Assembly (NCBI GenBank): GCA_035651755.1
Contig: DASRFA010000020.1
Span: forward strand, 1-24,274
DNA: 24,274 nt
Origin: DASRFA01 sp035651755
GTDB taxonomy: Bacteria > Desulfobacterota > Binatia > UBA12015
Direction: 5' to 3'
Part shown: positions 9,176 through 16,921 of the stretch, one piece after another
Position numbering within the stretch: the stretch's first letter is position 1
Layout: the number at the start of each line of letters is the position of its first letter
Notes under the pieces: generated by a model
Databases searched by the model: none
What the model was told of the DNA's origin: nothing
Seen by the model: only the letters and a program-made list of their open reading frames with translations
Translations under genes and position numbers: made by a program

Positions 9176-9646
9176 ATGGCGACGATGCGCTTCAACCACA
9201 TGGAGCTGACGCTCCCGCGCGGGACGCTCGACGAGAAGCTGCGCGCCGACATCGGGCGGCTCTACCGCGCGCTCTTCGGCTGGAGCGCCATGGACGTCGA
9301 CGTCGTCGGCCAGCGCGCGCTCTACCTGCACGTCGACGACGGGCAGTTCCTGCTCGTCGCCGAATCGGATCGCCCGATGGAGTCGCCGGGATACGACCAC
9401 CTGGGGCTCCTCTTCGAGACGCGCGCCGAGGTCGACGCTCTCCTCGCGCGCTGCCGTGAGCTCCGGGCGGAAGACGACCGCGTCCGGATCAAGGAGTACC
9501 GCGACGAGACGTTCGGGACCGTGACCGTCCACGCGTTCTACGTCAAGTATCTCCTGCCGATCTGGTTCGACGTCCAGTGCCTCGAGCACGCTCCGGGCGC
9601 GGAGCCGCCGCGGCGCTGGAGCTACGTCCCGGCGCCGGCGCGCTGA
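9176..9646 (+). CDS. VOC-fold (glyoxalase/extradiol dioxygenase superfamily) protein
   Basis: A 156-residue single-domain protein with vicinal oxygen chelate features: a first-strand histidine (FNHMELTL, His8), the helix LYRALFGWS, a second histidine in DHLGLLFE (His75), and a closing IWFDVQ strand. These positions suit a metal site, but the substrate cannot be inferred. The start has a GGAG 6 bases upstream, within the preceding gene. Its last 25 bases overlap the end of the convergent pncB gene, so the two transcripts would be antisense at their 3' ends. Confidence 0.82.
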   Translation: MATMRFNHMELTLPRGTLDEKLRADIGRLYRALFGWSAMDVDVVGQRALYLHVDDGQFLLVAESDRPMESPGYDHLGLLFETRAEVDALLARCRELRAEDDRVRIKEYRDETFGTVTVHAFYVKYLLPIWFDVQCLEHAPGAEPPRRWSYVPAPAR

Positions 9647-10980
9647 GCGCGCAGGCGGGCGCGCTCGGCTTCGAGCGCCGCGCTCGGCTCGACCCGGTAG
9701 GGCGGATCGGCGGTCGCGAGCGCGCGCAGGCGGGCGGGCAGGGCGGCGACCTCCTCGCGCGCGCGCTCGCGCGCGTCGGCGATCGTCGCACGGCCGGCCG
9801 GGAGGCGCTCTCCGCCCCGCATGACCGGCACGAGGAGCGGCCGCCCCGGGAGCGCCTCGTCCCAGCGCGCGACGACGTCGCGTTCCGGAACCCCGCCGGT
9901 CTCGAGGCGGAACACCTGCTTCCGATCGGGCCACGTCGCCTTTCCGGGCGATAGCTTCACGCGCCCCCGGCCGCCGTAGGCCGCGAGCTTGTACACGACG
10001 TCGAGCGACGGCGCGTCCGCCGAGACGCCCATGCGCGTTCCGACGCCGAAGCCGTCGATCGGCGCACCGGCGGTGACGAGATCGGCGACGGCCCACTCGT
10101 CGAGGCTCGAGCTGGCGACGATCCGGACGTCGTTCAGCCCGGCTTCGTCCAGGAGCGCGCGCGCCGCGCGGGCGAGCGCGGCGAGGTCGCCCGAGTCCAG
10201 GCGGATGGCGCGCACGCGGAAGGCGGGGCCGAGCTCGCGCGCGAGCCGCGCGACGTTCCGGACGCCCTCGAGCGTGTCGTACGTGTCGACGAGCAGCGTC
10301 GCTTCCGGGAACTCGCGCGTGAAGGCGCGGAACGCGACGAGCTCGTCGTCGTGGGCCTGCACGTAGCTGTGTGCCATCGTGCCGCTCGCCGGAATCCCCC
10401 AGCGGGCGGCCGCGGCGACGTTCGAGGTCGCCGCGACGCCGGCGATCCAGAACGCGCGGGTCGCGTGCAGGGCGGCGTCGGCCCCGTGCATCCGGCGGAG
10501 GCCGAAGTCGACGACGGGACGCCCGCCGGCGGCCGAGACCACGCGCGCCGCCTTCGACGCCGCCATCGTCTCGAGCTGGATGCGGTTCAAGAGGAAGGTC
10601 TCGGCGAGCTGGGCCTCGCCGATGGGCGCGACGACCTGGAGGAGCGGCTCGCCCGCGAACGCGATCCTTCCCTCCGGCATGGCATCCACGTCGCCCGTGA
10701 AGCGAAACCGGGCGAGCCATTCGAGGAACGGCGCCGAGAAGAGCTTCAGGCCGTCGAGGTCGGCGATCGCCGTCTCGGCGAACGCGAGCCGCTCGAGACG
10801 TTCGAGGGCGGCGTCGAGGCCGCAGGCGACGAGGAAGTTGCGCGTCGGCGGAAGCCTCCGCACGAAGAGGTCGAAGACCGCCGTGTCGCGCATGCCCTCG
10901 GCGAAGAACGCCTGGAGCATGGTCAGCTCGTAGAGGTCCGCCAGCGGCAGCGTTCCGTTTCGCTCGGTCGGATCGGTCAC
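9622..10980 (-). CDS. pncB: Nicotinate phosphoribosyltransferase
   Basis: PncB joins nicotinate to PRPP, with ATP stimulation, to make nicotinate mononucleotide for NAD salvage. The 452-residue product begins with the family signature LADLYELTMLQAFF. It carries RRLPPTRNFLVACGL, VDFGLRRMHG, the GTMAHSYVQ block with His204 (the expected phosphorylated histidine), DTYDT, IRLDSGDL and GFGVGTRMG. I chose the GTG at 10980 because the product then starts just before the signature. The longer frame to 11196 would run into the divergent CDF gene. The Shine-Dalgarno is weak. The end overlaps the VOC gene by 25 bases. Confidence 0.94.
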   Translation of the reverse strand: MTDPTERNGTLPLADLYELTMLQAFFAEGMRDTAVFDLFVRRLPPTRNFLVACGLDAALERLERLAFAETAIADLDGLKLFSAPFLEWLARFRFTGDVDAMPEGRIAFAGEPLLQVVAPIGEAQLAETFLLNRIQLETMAASKAARVVSAAGGRPVVDFGLRRMHGADAALHATRAFWIAGVAATSNVAAAARWGIPASGTMAHSYVQAHDDELVAFRAFTREFPEATLLVDTYDTLEGVRNVARLARELGPAFRVRAIRLDSGDLAALARAARALLDEAGLNDVRIVASSSLDEWAVADLVTAGAPIDGFGVGTRMGVSADAPSLDVVYKLAAYGGRGRVKLSPGKATWPDRKQVFRLETGGVPERDVVARWDEALPGRPLLVPVMRGGERLPAGRATIADARERAREEVAALPARLRALATADPPYRVEPSAALEAERARLRAQRAGAGT

Positions 10981-11017
10981 GGTCGTCGCGCCGGGCGGCG
11001 GCGGCCGCGCGCGGCGC

Positions 11018-11036
11018 GTACTATGGTATTTGGCTT
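11018..11036. promoter_or_regulatory. AT-rich island between divergent pncB and CDF genes
   Basis: The 94 bases between the two start codons are almost all GC except around GTACTATGGTATTTGG. This holds a TACTAT for the plus strand and a CATAGT for the minus strand, each a 4/6 match to a -10 box. No -35 partner is convincing, so this only marks the most likely promoter location. Confidence 0.35.
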
Positions 11037-11074
11037 CCGGCGGCCGGGGAAACGGCGACCGGCGCGGCAGGACG

Positions 11075-12175
11075 ATGCGGGCCATACGGGCGAATCGCGC
11101 GGACTCGTCGCCGCCCTCCGATGCGGCCGAGGGACGCGTGCGGCTTCGGGCCGCTGTCCTGTCGCTCGCGATCGGGGCGGCGCTCCTCGGCGTCAAGTAC
11201 TACGCCTACGTCCAGACCGGGTCGGCGGCGGTGCTCTCGGACGCGCTCGAGTCGATCGCGAACGTCGCCGCGGCGCTCTTCGCGGTCTGGGTCCTCTTCT
11301 TCGCGGGCCGGCCGGCCGATCGCGGCCATCCCTACGGCCACGGGAAGATCGAGTACTTCAGCGCCGCCTTCGAGGGCGGGCTCATCACGTTCGCGGCCGC
11401 GATGATCGCCTGGTACGCGGTGCGCGACCTCTCGCTCGGCCCGGCCGTCGACGAGATCGACCTCGGCCTCGCGATCACGCTCGGCGCCGGGATCGTGAAC
11501 GCGGCCCTCGGCCGGTACCTGATCGCGACCGGGCGGCGCGTGCGGTCCCTCACCCTGGTCGCCGACGGACAGCACGTGCTGTCGGACTTCAAGACGAGCG
11601 TCGGCGTCGTGGTCGGCCTCCTGCTCGTCCGGCTGACGGGCCGCGCGTTCTTCGATCCGCTGACCGCGCTCGCGGTCGGCCTGAACCTCGGGTGGACCGG
11701 CCTCCAGCTCGTCCGCCACGCTGCGGCCGGTCTGCTGGACGCCGAGGACCGCGAGCTGCTCGCGCGCGTGGTGGATGCGTGCGAGGCCGAGCGTCGCGCG
11801 GGCATCATCCGCATCCACCGCCTGCGCGCGATCCGCTCGGGGCGCGAGGCGCACGTGGACGCGCACGTCATCGTGCCGGAGTACTGGAGCGTCGACCACG
11901 CGCACGACGAGATCGACGCCTTCGAGAAGCGCGTCCTCCGGCATCCCGGTATCGAGGGCGAGATCGTCTTCCACACCGATCCGTGCCATCGCGCGCTGTG
12001 CACGGCGTGCGACGTGCCCGAATGTCCGGTGCGCCGCGAGTCCTTCGCCGGAAGGCCGCCGCTGACGGTCGACGAGGCCACGATGACGGACGAGCTCTTC
12101 TGGCGCGCGCAGATGGAGCGGGCGGCGCAAGCGGCATCGAGCGCCGCGCTCGGGGGCGGCGCGGTCGTCGACTGA
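11075..12175 (+). CDS. Cation diffusion facilitator (CDF) metal efflux protein
   Basis: CDF proteins export Zn2+, Fe2+, Co2+ or similar ions in exchange for protons across the inner membrane. The 366-residue product has the transport-site pattern LSDALES (Asp56), HPYGHGK (His85, His89) and the HxxxD of helix V (His167, Asp171). It has about six membrane helices and a C-terminal cytosolic ferredoxin-like domain (about residues 215-300). An extra cysteine cluster follows the cytosolic domain: Cys304, Cys309, Cys312 and Cys317 in a C-x4-C-x2-C-x4-C arrangement. I chose the ATG at 11075, with AGGA just upstream; an in-frame TTG at 11030 is also possible. The metal cannot be assigned. Confidence 0.92.
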   Translation: MRAIRANRADSSPPSDAAEGRVRLRAAVLSLAIGAALLGVKYYAYVQTGSAAVLSDALESIANVAAALFAVWVLFFAGRPADRGHPYGHGKIEYFSAAFEGGLITFAAAMIAWYAVRDLSLGPAVDEIDLGLAITLGAGIVNAALGRYLIATGRRVRSLTLVADGQHVLSDFKTSVGVVVGLLLVRLTGRAFFDPLTALAVGLNLGWTGLQLVRHAAAGLLDAEDRELLARVVDACEAERRAGIIRIHRLRAIRSGREAHVDAHVIVPEYWSVDHAHDEIDAFEKRVLRHPGIEGEIVFHTDPCHRALCTACDVPECPVRRESFAGRPPLTVDEATMTDELFWRAQMERAAQAASSAALGGGAVVD

Positions 12176-12190
12176 CGGCGGAAGTGCGAA

Positions 12191-12220
12191 GCGCCCCCGT
12201 CCGGCGACGGACGGAGGCGC
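12191..12220. terminator. Hairpin between convergent genes (candidate terminator)
   Basis: A 13-pair stem with one mismatch and a GCGA loop (12204-12207), 15 bases after the CDF stop. There is no T-run, so intrinsic termination is uncertain. Confidence 0.45.
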
Positions 12221-12233
12221 TCGCTTCGAGGGC

Positions 12234-12273
12234 GCGACGGAGGCCGGCGCGCGGGCCGGCCTCCCGTCGCTTT
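12234..12273 (+). terminator. Second hairpin followed by TTT (candidate terminator)
   Basis: A 15-pair stem with one bulged C (12234-12248 with 12255-12270), then TTTC. It is the better terminator candidate for the CDF transcript. The T-run is short. Confidence 0.5.
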
Positions 12274-12275
12274 CA

Positions 12276-12292
12276 GGCGCGCCGAGCGCGCC
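12276..12292. repeat. Third hairpin abutting the stop of the exported protein gene
   Basis: GGCGCGC and GCGCGCC with a CGA loop. It begins directly after the TGA of the minus-strand gene, so it could protect or end that transcript. Confidence 0.4.
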
Positions 12293-13963
12293 TCACTTGC
12301 AGGTGACCGCCGAGCCCGGGCGATTGAAGGCGCAATTCGCCGCGGTGAACGCGGTCTCCGTGCACTGTCCGGTCTCCGCGGTCGGCGGATCGAGGACCAG
12401 CGTCGCCATCAGCGGCGTGTCCGATACGGCGAGCGGATAGCTGCCGCGCTTCCCGCGGATCACGAACTTGATCTCGCCGGGATTGCGGGTTTTCCGGATC
12501 GTGATCGCGGAGACGCCGTCGACGAGCGACGCGCTCGCGTTCGAGTAGCGGAAGCTCGTGCCGGCCGCGTTCGCCTTCCAGCCGACCTTCGTGACCGGAT
12601 CGTACGCGGTACCCGGGATGGTCGCGTCGAAGACCGGGCCGCCTGCCTTGTCGAGGAGGATGCGGACCCCGTTCGCGATGGGATCGAGAGTCGGCGACGT
12701 CGGCACGCCGGTGAAGCTGCCGACGACCAGCAGGCGGTCGTCGCCGGGGGCCGTGTTCAGCTTGCCGACGACGATCTTCGTGCCCCGGCCCTGCGCGGTG
12801 GGCACGATGTTCGTGCAGGGATCGCACGCATCGCCCTCGCTGTCGCCGTCGCCGTTCTCCTGCCCGGGGTTCGCGACCTCGGCGCAGTTGTCGATCGCGT
12901 TGCAAAGCCCGTCGCCGTCGTCGTCCGGCACGACCTCATCGGCCGGGCAGGTGCGGTCGGTTCCGTTGCAGGTCTCGGCGACGTCGCACGCGTCGGCCGC
13001 CGTGCGGCACTCGGTTCCCGCGGGGGTGATCACGTCCGCAGGGCATGCCAGCGAGCTGCCGTCGCACATCTCCGCCGGGTCGCATGCGTCGCCCGGGCGG
13101 CAGACCGTGCCCGCCGGACGCAGCCGGCAGTCGAAGGCGCAGCACGTCGCGCCGTTGTTGCCCGCCCCGAGGTCGCACTCCTCGCCCGCGTCGACCACGC
13201 CGTTGCCGCACGTGCCGGCGGCGAGCTGCGCGGCGTAGGCGACCGCGTTGACGGCGTAGACGTTCCGCACCGTCGGGCCGATCGTGCAGCCGGCACCGTC
13301 GAGATAGAAGTCGAGCGGCAGCGAAGAGTAGATCACCGCGCCCGCGCCGTAGCCGTATGCGAACGTGACGACGCGCGTCGGGTCGTTGCGCGTCAAGATG
13401 ATGCGCGCGTCGCCGGGCAGCGATCCGGCGACGGTGAAGCCGTGGTTCGATTCGCAGCCGCCGTCCAGGTTGGTGTCGTCGATCGTCCCGCCGGGGCCGT
13501 GGGTTACCAAAGTAGAGTCGTCGAGGACCTCCATCTCCCTCGTCCCGAACGGCACGTCAGCGGAGCGCTGGATGTCGAACGACGCAGCGCCCGGCAGGAT
13601 CGTCTCGGCGGGATCGACGTAGCGGTCGTGGAACATGAGGACCATGCCGGACGCGACCGCGGCGTCGATGTCGGCGAGCCGGGTCAGGTACTCCGCCGCG
13701 TAGACGCCGTTGTCGCAGTTGTCGACGAACAGCACGTCGATGCCCGCGAGGTCGGCCGCGCTCACGTCGGTGAGGTTCACCGCCGTGTGGCCGGCGGCGG
13801 TGATGGGAGGAGCCTGGTTTGGGCTGCCCTGCCCCAAGCACATCTCGTAGTAGCCGACGTTCAGGGCGAGGGCCGTGCTCGGCGTCGAGCTCAGCAGCGC
13901 GGCGAGCGCGGCTCCCGCCGCGAGCGCCGCTCGGAATCCGGAGAAAAGTCTCGAGTCGTACAT
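12293..13963 (-). CDS. Exported modular protein: GATase-like domain, Cys-rich repeats, TSP3 repeat, C-terminal beta domain
   Basis: A 556-residue secreted or surface protein. A signal peptide covers residues 1-33 (cleavage after TALA). Residues 35-245 look like a glutamine-amidotransferase/ThuA-like fold (LNVGYYEMCLG, IDVLFVDNCDNG, GMVLMFHDRYVD) without a clear catalytic triad. From Cys252 a disintegrin-like segment runs to about 340 (CGNGVVDAGEECDLG, then repeated CDPAEMCDG and CDVAETCNG units). A calcium-binding thrombospondin type 3 segment lies near 345-380 (DDDGDGLCNAIDNC). Residues 383-556 form a Gly/Val-rich beta domain ending VTCK, of a kind I associate with Binatia secreted proteins. 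The ATG at 13963 has a GGAGGAG 8 bases upstream. The function is unknown; adhesion or surface binding is inference. Confidence 0.88.
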   Translation of the reverse strand: MYDSRLFSGFRAALAAGAALAALLSSTPSTALALNVGYYEMCLGQGSPNQAPPITAAGHTAVNLTDVSAADLAGIDVLFVDNCDNGVYAAEYLTRLADIDAAVASGMVLMFHDRYVDPAETILPGAASFDIQRSADVPFGTREMEVLDDSTLVTHGPGGTIDDTNLDGGCESNHGFTVAGSLPGDARIILTRNDPTRVVTFAYGYGAGAVIYSSLPLDFYLDGAGCTIGPTVRNVYAVNAVAYAAQLAAGTCGNGVVDAGEECDLGAGNNGATCCAFDCRLRPAGTVCRPGDACDPAEMCDGSSLACPADVITPAGTECRTAADACDVAETCNGTDRTCPADEVVPDDDGDGLCNAIDNCAEVANPGQENGDGDSEGDACDPCTNIVPTAQGRGTKIVVGKLNTAPGDDRLLVVGSFTGVPTSPTLDPIANGVRILLDKAGGPVFDATIPGTAYDPVTKVGWKANAAGTSFRYSNASASLVDGVSAITIRKTRNPGEIKFVIRGKRGSYPLAVSDTPLMATLVLDPPTAETGQCTETAFTAANCAFNRPGSAVTCK

Positions 13964-13971
13964 GGTCGCGT

Positions 13972-13978
13972 CTCCTCC
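13972..13978 (-). promoter_or_regulatory. Shine-Dalgarno for the exported protein
   Basis: GGAGGAG on the minus strand, 8 bases from the ATG at 13963. It fixes the start that yields a clean signal peptide, against a longer reading from 14134. Confidence 0.75.
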
Positions 13979-14014
13979 GACTGGACGTGTGGCCGCCGAG
14001 CGGCGCATGCAGTC

Positions 14015-14062
14015 CGGCATGGCGCGTGCGCCGAACGGCCGGCGTGAGCCGGCGCCATGCCG
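14015..14062. repeat. 11-bp inverted repeat 52 bases upstream of the exported protein start
   Basis: CGGCATGGCGC (14015-14025) and GCGCCATGCCG (14052-14062) are perfect complements around a 26-base spacer. The spacer and right arm contain a further GCCGGC-GTGA-GCCGGC hairpin. It could be an operator or a 5' UTR structure of the exported protein mRNA. Confidence 0.55.
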
Positions 14063-14285
14063 TCGACATCCCTGCATGGGCACGCGCGATTTTTGGTTGC
14101 GCGGCCGCGCAGCAACGCTCATGCCGGCGAGCATGCGAGCGGCGTCCGCAACCGCGGCGCGCGCACCCGGCGAATTGCGGAATTTCGGAGGTGAGGCTCG
14201 CGGGCGGTGCGGGATCCCGCACGCGCGCAGGCGCGACCGCGGCGCCGTGCGCGGCCCCGGCCGACGGGGCCCGTTCGCGCCGCGA

Positions 14286-15809
14286 TCAGCCGGCCCGGCG
14301 CTTCAACCCGAAGCCGCGGATCAACGCGTAGACGTGCGAGCGAGCGAGGTCGAGGCGATCGGCGACCTTGCCGACGTTCCAGTCCTCGTCGTCGAGCAGC
14401 TCGCGCAGGAGCGAGCTCTGGAAGCGGCGCGTCCGCTCCTGGAACGAGACCTCGCCGTCCTGCGGCGAATGGTCTTCGCCGGCGTCGGGGAAGAGGTGCG
14501 ACCGCTCGACGAAGCTCGAGCCCTCGCCGGCGGCGCGGATGACGGCGGCCTCCATCGCGTGCGCGAGCTGCCGGACGTTGCCCGGCCACTCCGCCGATTG
14601 CGCCGCGCGCAACGCGCTCCGCGAGAGCTCGGTGCGCGGCAGGCCGTGGCGCTGGCACGCGGCGCCGCAGAAGTAGCGCGCCAGCTCTGGGACGTCGTCC
14701 GGTCGCTCCGCGAGCGACGGGACGCGGATCGGAAGCACCTGGAGGCGATAGAGCAGATCCTCGCGGAAGCGCTTCTCCGCGACCGCCGCCTTCAGGTCGA
14801 CGTTCGTCGCCGCGACGATGCGGACGTTGGCGCTCTGCGCCTTCGTCGCGCCGAGCGGGTAGTATTGCTTCGCGTGGATCAGGTGCAGGAGCTTCGCCTG
14901 CGCCGGGATCGCCAGCTCGCCGATCTCGTCGAGGAAGAGCGTCCCGCCCTCGGCGGCGGCCACCTTGCCGTCCATGCGCCGGGTCGCGGTCGAGTGCGCG
15001 CCCGCGAGCGCACCGAAGAGCTCGCTCTCGATCAGGCTCTCGGGCAGCGCGGCGCAGTTCAGTTCGACGAACGCGGCGCGTGCGCGCGGGCTGCTGTCGT
15101 GGATGACGCGCGCGACGAGGCTCTTCCCGGTTCCGGAATCGCCGGTGAGGAGGACGTCGACCTCGAGCGGCGCGACCAGCGAGATCTGGCGCAGCAGGTT
15201 CGCGAGCGCCTGGCTCCGGCCGACGAGCCCGTCGGCGCGGAGGCGCGGCCGGAACTCGGCCGTCGGATCCTCGTGATGGCGCCGACGCGTGAGGAGCCGA
15301 TCGGCGAGCGGCACGACGTGGCGGGCGAAGAGCTCGACGGGCGTGCGGTCGCTCGGCGAGAACGGCCCGGCGCCGCTCCGACCCTGCAGGTAGAGCACGC
15401 CGCGCGGCGGGTCGACGCCGATCGGAGCGCAGAGGACCGCCTCGATCCGCCGCGCGTGCACGCTCTCGCGCCCGCCGAAGCGCGGGTCGAGGATCGCAGA
15501 CGGGGTGACGACGATCTCGCCGGTCGCGAGCGCCTCGGCGATGATGCCGCTCGACACGAGCGAGCGGATCGACGCCAGTTCCTGGTTCGAGAGCCCGTGC
15601 GCGATCGAGAAGCGCGGGCCGGCATCGTCGGTCCCGTCCGCGATCTCGAGGTATCCGAGCCGTGCGCCCATGGTATCGACGATCAGCTCGAGCGCCTCGC
15701 GCAGGAACGGCTCGATCTCGTCGTGCGTTCCGAGGTCGAGCAGGCGGCGATAGAGGTCGCGCTCGCGGCGGACGCGCTCGTTTGCCGTCTCGTCGTCGGT
15801 GTCGCCCAC
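14286..15809 (-). CDS. GAF / AAA+ / Fis-type transcriptional regulator with altered GAFTGA motif
   Basis: A 507-residue protein with the NtrC-type layout. A GAF-like sensor domain spans about residues 20-180, an AAA+ ATPase about 205-440, and a Fis-type helix-turn-helix ends it (NVGKVADRLDLARSHVYALI). Walker A is GDSGTGKS (Lys229) and Walker B is TLFLDEIGE (Asp294, Glu295); WPGNVRQL is also present. The sigma54-contacting loop, normally GAFTGA, reads GAHSTA (270-275), and the family ELFGHEKGAF block reads ELFGALAGAH. Proteins without GAFTGA generally cannot remodel sigma54 holoenzyme, so it may regulate another way. The GTG at 15809 is the best start, but its ribosome binding site is weak. 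The exported protein gene lies downstream on the same strand after 322 bases. Confidence 0.9.
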   Translation of the reverse strand: MGDTDDETANERVRRERDLYRRLLDLGTHDEIEPFLREALELIVDTMGARLGYLEIADGTDDAGPRFSIAHGLSNQELASIRSLVSSGIIAEALATGEIVVTPSAILDPRFGGRESVHARRIEAVLCAPIGVDPPRGVLYLQGRSGAGPFSPSDRTPVELFARHVVPLADRLLTRRRHHEDPTAEFRPRLRADGLVGRSQALANLLRQISLVAPLEVDVLLTGDSGTGKSLVARVIHDSSPRARAAFVELNCAALPESLIESELFGALAGAHSTATRRMDGKVAAAEGGTLFLDEIGELAIPAQAKLLHLIHAKQYYPLGATKAQSANVRIVAATNVDLKAAVAEKRFREDLLYRLQVLPIRVPSLAERPDDVPELARYFCGAACQRHGLPRTELSRSALRAAQSAEWPGNVRQLAHAMEAAVIRAAGEGSSFVERSHLFPDAGEDHSPQDGEVSFQERTRRFQSSLLRELLDDEDWNVGKVADRLDLARSHVYALIRGFGLKRRAG

Positions 15810-15835
15810 GGAGCCGCAATAGCCAGTGGGACGAG

Positions 15836-15863
15836 CGTCGCGCAATCCCCGCGCTGCGCGACG
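15836..15863. repeat. Hairpin between trxB and the regulator gene
   Basis: CGTCGCGCA (15836-15844) and TGCGCGACG (15855-15863) form a perfect 9-bp stem with a 10-base loop. On the minus strand it follows the trxB stop and precedes the regulator start. There is no T-run, so attenuation or mRNA end protection is only possible. Confidence 0.4.
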
Positions 15864-15913
15864 GCGCGCGGCTTTGCGACGAGAAGCGAGCGAAAGCGGG
15901 CCCCCTCGCCCGA

Positions 15914-16849
15914 TCAGCCCAACGCTTCGAGGAACCGCTCGGCGTCGATCGCGGCCATGCACCCGGTCCCCGCCGCGGTGACCGCCTGGCGGTACGTCGG
16001 GTCCGCGACGTCGCCCGCCGCGAAGACGCCCGGGACGTTCGTCGCCGTCGAGCGGAGCCGCGTGATCAGGTACCCGCGCTCGTCCATCTCGAGCTGTCCG
16101 CGGAAGAGCTGCGTGTTCGGCTCGTGGCCGATCGCGACGAAGACGCCGTCGATCTTCATGCGCGTCTCGACGCCGGTCTTCAGGTTCGCGAGCGTCACGG
16201 CGCCGACGCCGTGCCCCGGCTCGCCGTGAATCTCCTGCACGACGCTGTCCCACACGAAGCCGATCTTGGGGTTCCGGAGCGCGCGCTCCTGCATGATCTT
16301 CGACGCGCGCAGCTGGTCGCGGCGATGGACGACGGTCACGCGCGTCGCGAAGCGCGTCAGGTAGTTCGCCTCCTCCATCGCGGTGTCGCCGCCGCCGACG
16401 ACGATCAGCTCCTTGCCGCGGAAGAAGAAGCCGTCGCAGGTCGCGCACGCCGACACGCCGTGGCCCATGAGGCGCGTCTCCGACGGGATCCCGAGCAGCT
16501 TCGCGCTCGCGCCGGTCGCGATGATGAGCGTTTCGGCCGCGATCGCGTCGCCGTGCGCGAGCTCGAGCCGGAAGGGTCGCGTGGACAGATCGACCGCGGT
16601 CACCTCGGCCGCGTGGCACCGCGTGCCGAAGCGCTCCGCCTGCTTGCGGAACAGCTCGACGATGTCGGGACCCATGATGCCGTCGGGGAAGCCCGGGAAG
16701 TTCTCGACGTCGGTCGTGATCGTGAGCTGGCCGCCCGGCTGCATCCCGTCCAGGACGAGGGGGCCCAGGTTCGCCCGCGCCGCATAGAGCGCGGCGGTCA
16801 AGCCGGCGGGGCCGGACCCCAGAATGACGACTCGCTCGGTCTCGGACAT
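15914..16849 (-). CDS. trxB: Thioredoxin reductase
   Basis: TrxB reduces thioredoxin with NADPH through FAD and a redox-active disulfide in the cytosol. The 311-residue product has the FAD motif GSGPAGLTAALYAARA, PGGQLT, ENFPGFPDGI, the active-site CATC (Cys135, Cys138), the NADPH motif VVGGGDTAMEEA, HRRDQLRAS and the closing FAAGDVADPTYRQ. The length and cysteine positions match E. coli TrxB closely. The ATG at 16849 has no strong Shine-Dalgarno. It is 72 bases downstream of the nitroreductase gene on the same strand and could be co-transcribed with it. No thioredoxin gene is in the window. Confidence 0.97.
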   Translation of the reverse strand: MSETERVVILGSGPAGLTAALYAARANLGPLVLDGMQPGGQLTITTDVENFPGFPDGIMGPDIVELFRKQAERFGTRCHAAEVTAVDLSTRPFRLELAHGDAIAAETLIIATGASAKLLGIPSETRLMGHGVSACATCDGFFFRGKELIVVGGGDTAMEEANYLTRFATRVTVVHRRDQLRASKIMQERALRNPKIGFVWDSVVQEIHGEPGHGVGAVTLANLKTGVETRMKIDGVFVAIGHEPNTQLFRGQLEMDERGYLITRLRSTATNVPGVFAAGDVADPTYRQAVTAAGTGCMAAIDAERFLEALG

Positions 16850-16921
16850 GGGAACGTTCTCATAACCACGGCCGCCGGCTCCGACAACGCGCGAGGGCGC
16901 GGTCGGGAGCGACGAGCCCTT

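Larger units (their letters stand above)
13964..14285. other. Long intergenic region upstream of the exported protein gene
   Basis: About 322 bases between the regulator stop and the exported protein start. It holds an 11-bp inverted repeat (14015-14062), a perfect 14-base palindrome at 14098-14111 (TGCGCGGCCGCGCA) and an A-rich stretch AACCAAAAATC (minus strand, near 14087-14097). I found no convincing sigma70 or -24/-12 sigma54 promoter and no small gene with a good ribosome binding site. Confidence 0.6.

Noticed and set aside
8573..10720. A minus-strand open frame of 715 codons
   Set aside because: It covers hisF, the membrane protein, VOC and pncB genes, all of which have clear motifs. 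It is a GC-driven shadow.
10351..12306. A plus-strand open frame of 651 codons across pncB and the CDF gene
   Set aside because: No recognisable domain; both real genes are well supported in other frames.
14098..14111. Perfect 14-base palindrome TGCGCGGCCGCGCA
   Set aside because: Short and purely GC-driven; chance is likely in DNA of this composition.
13964..14285. Sigma54 -24/-12 promoter next to the NtrC-type regulator
   Set aside because: No good match to TGGCAC-N5-TTGC was found on the minus strand.
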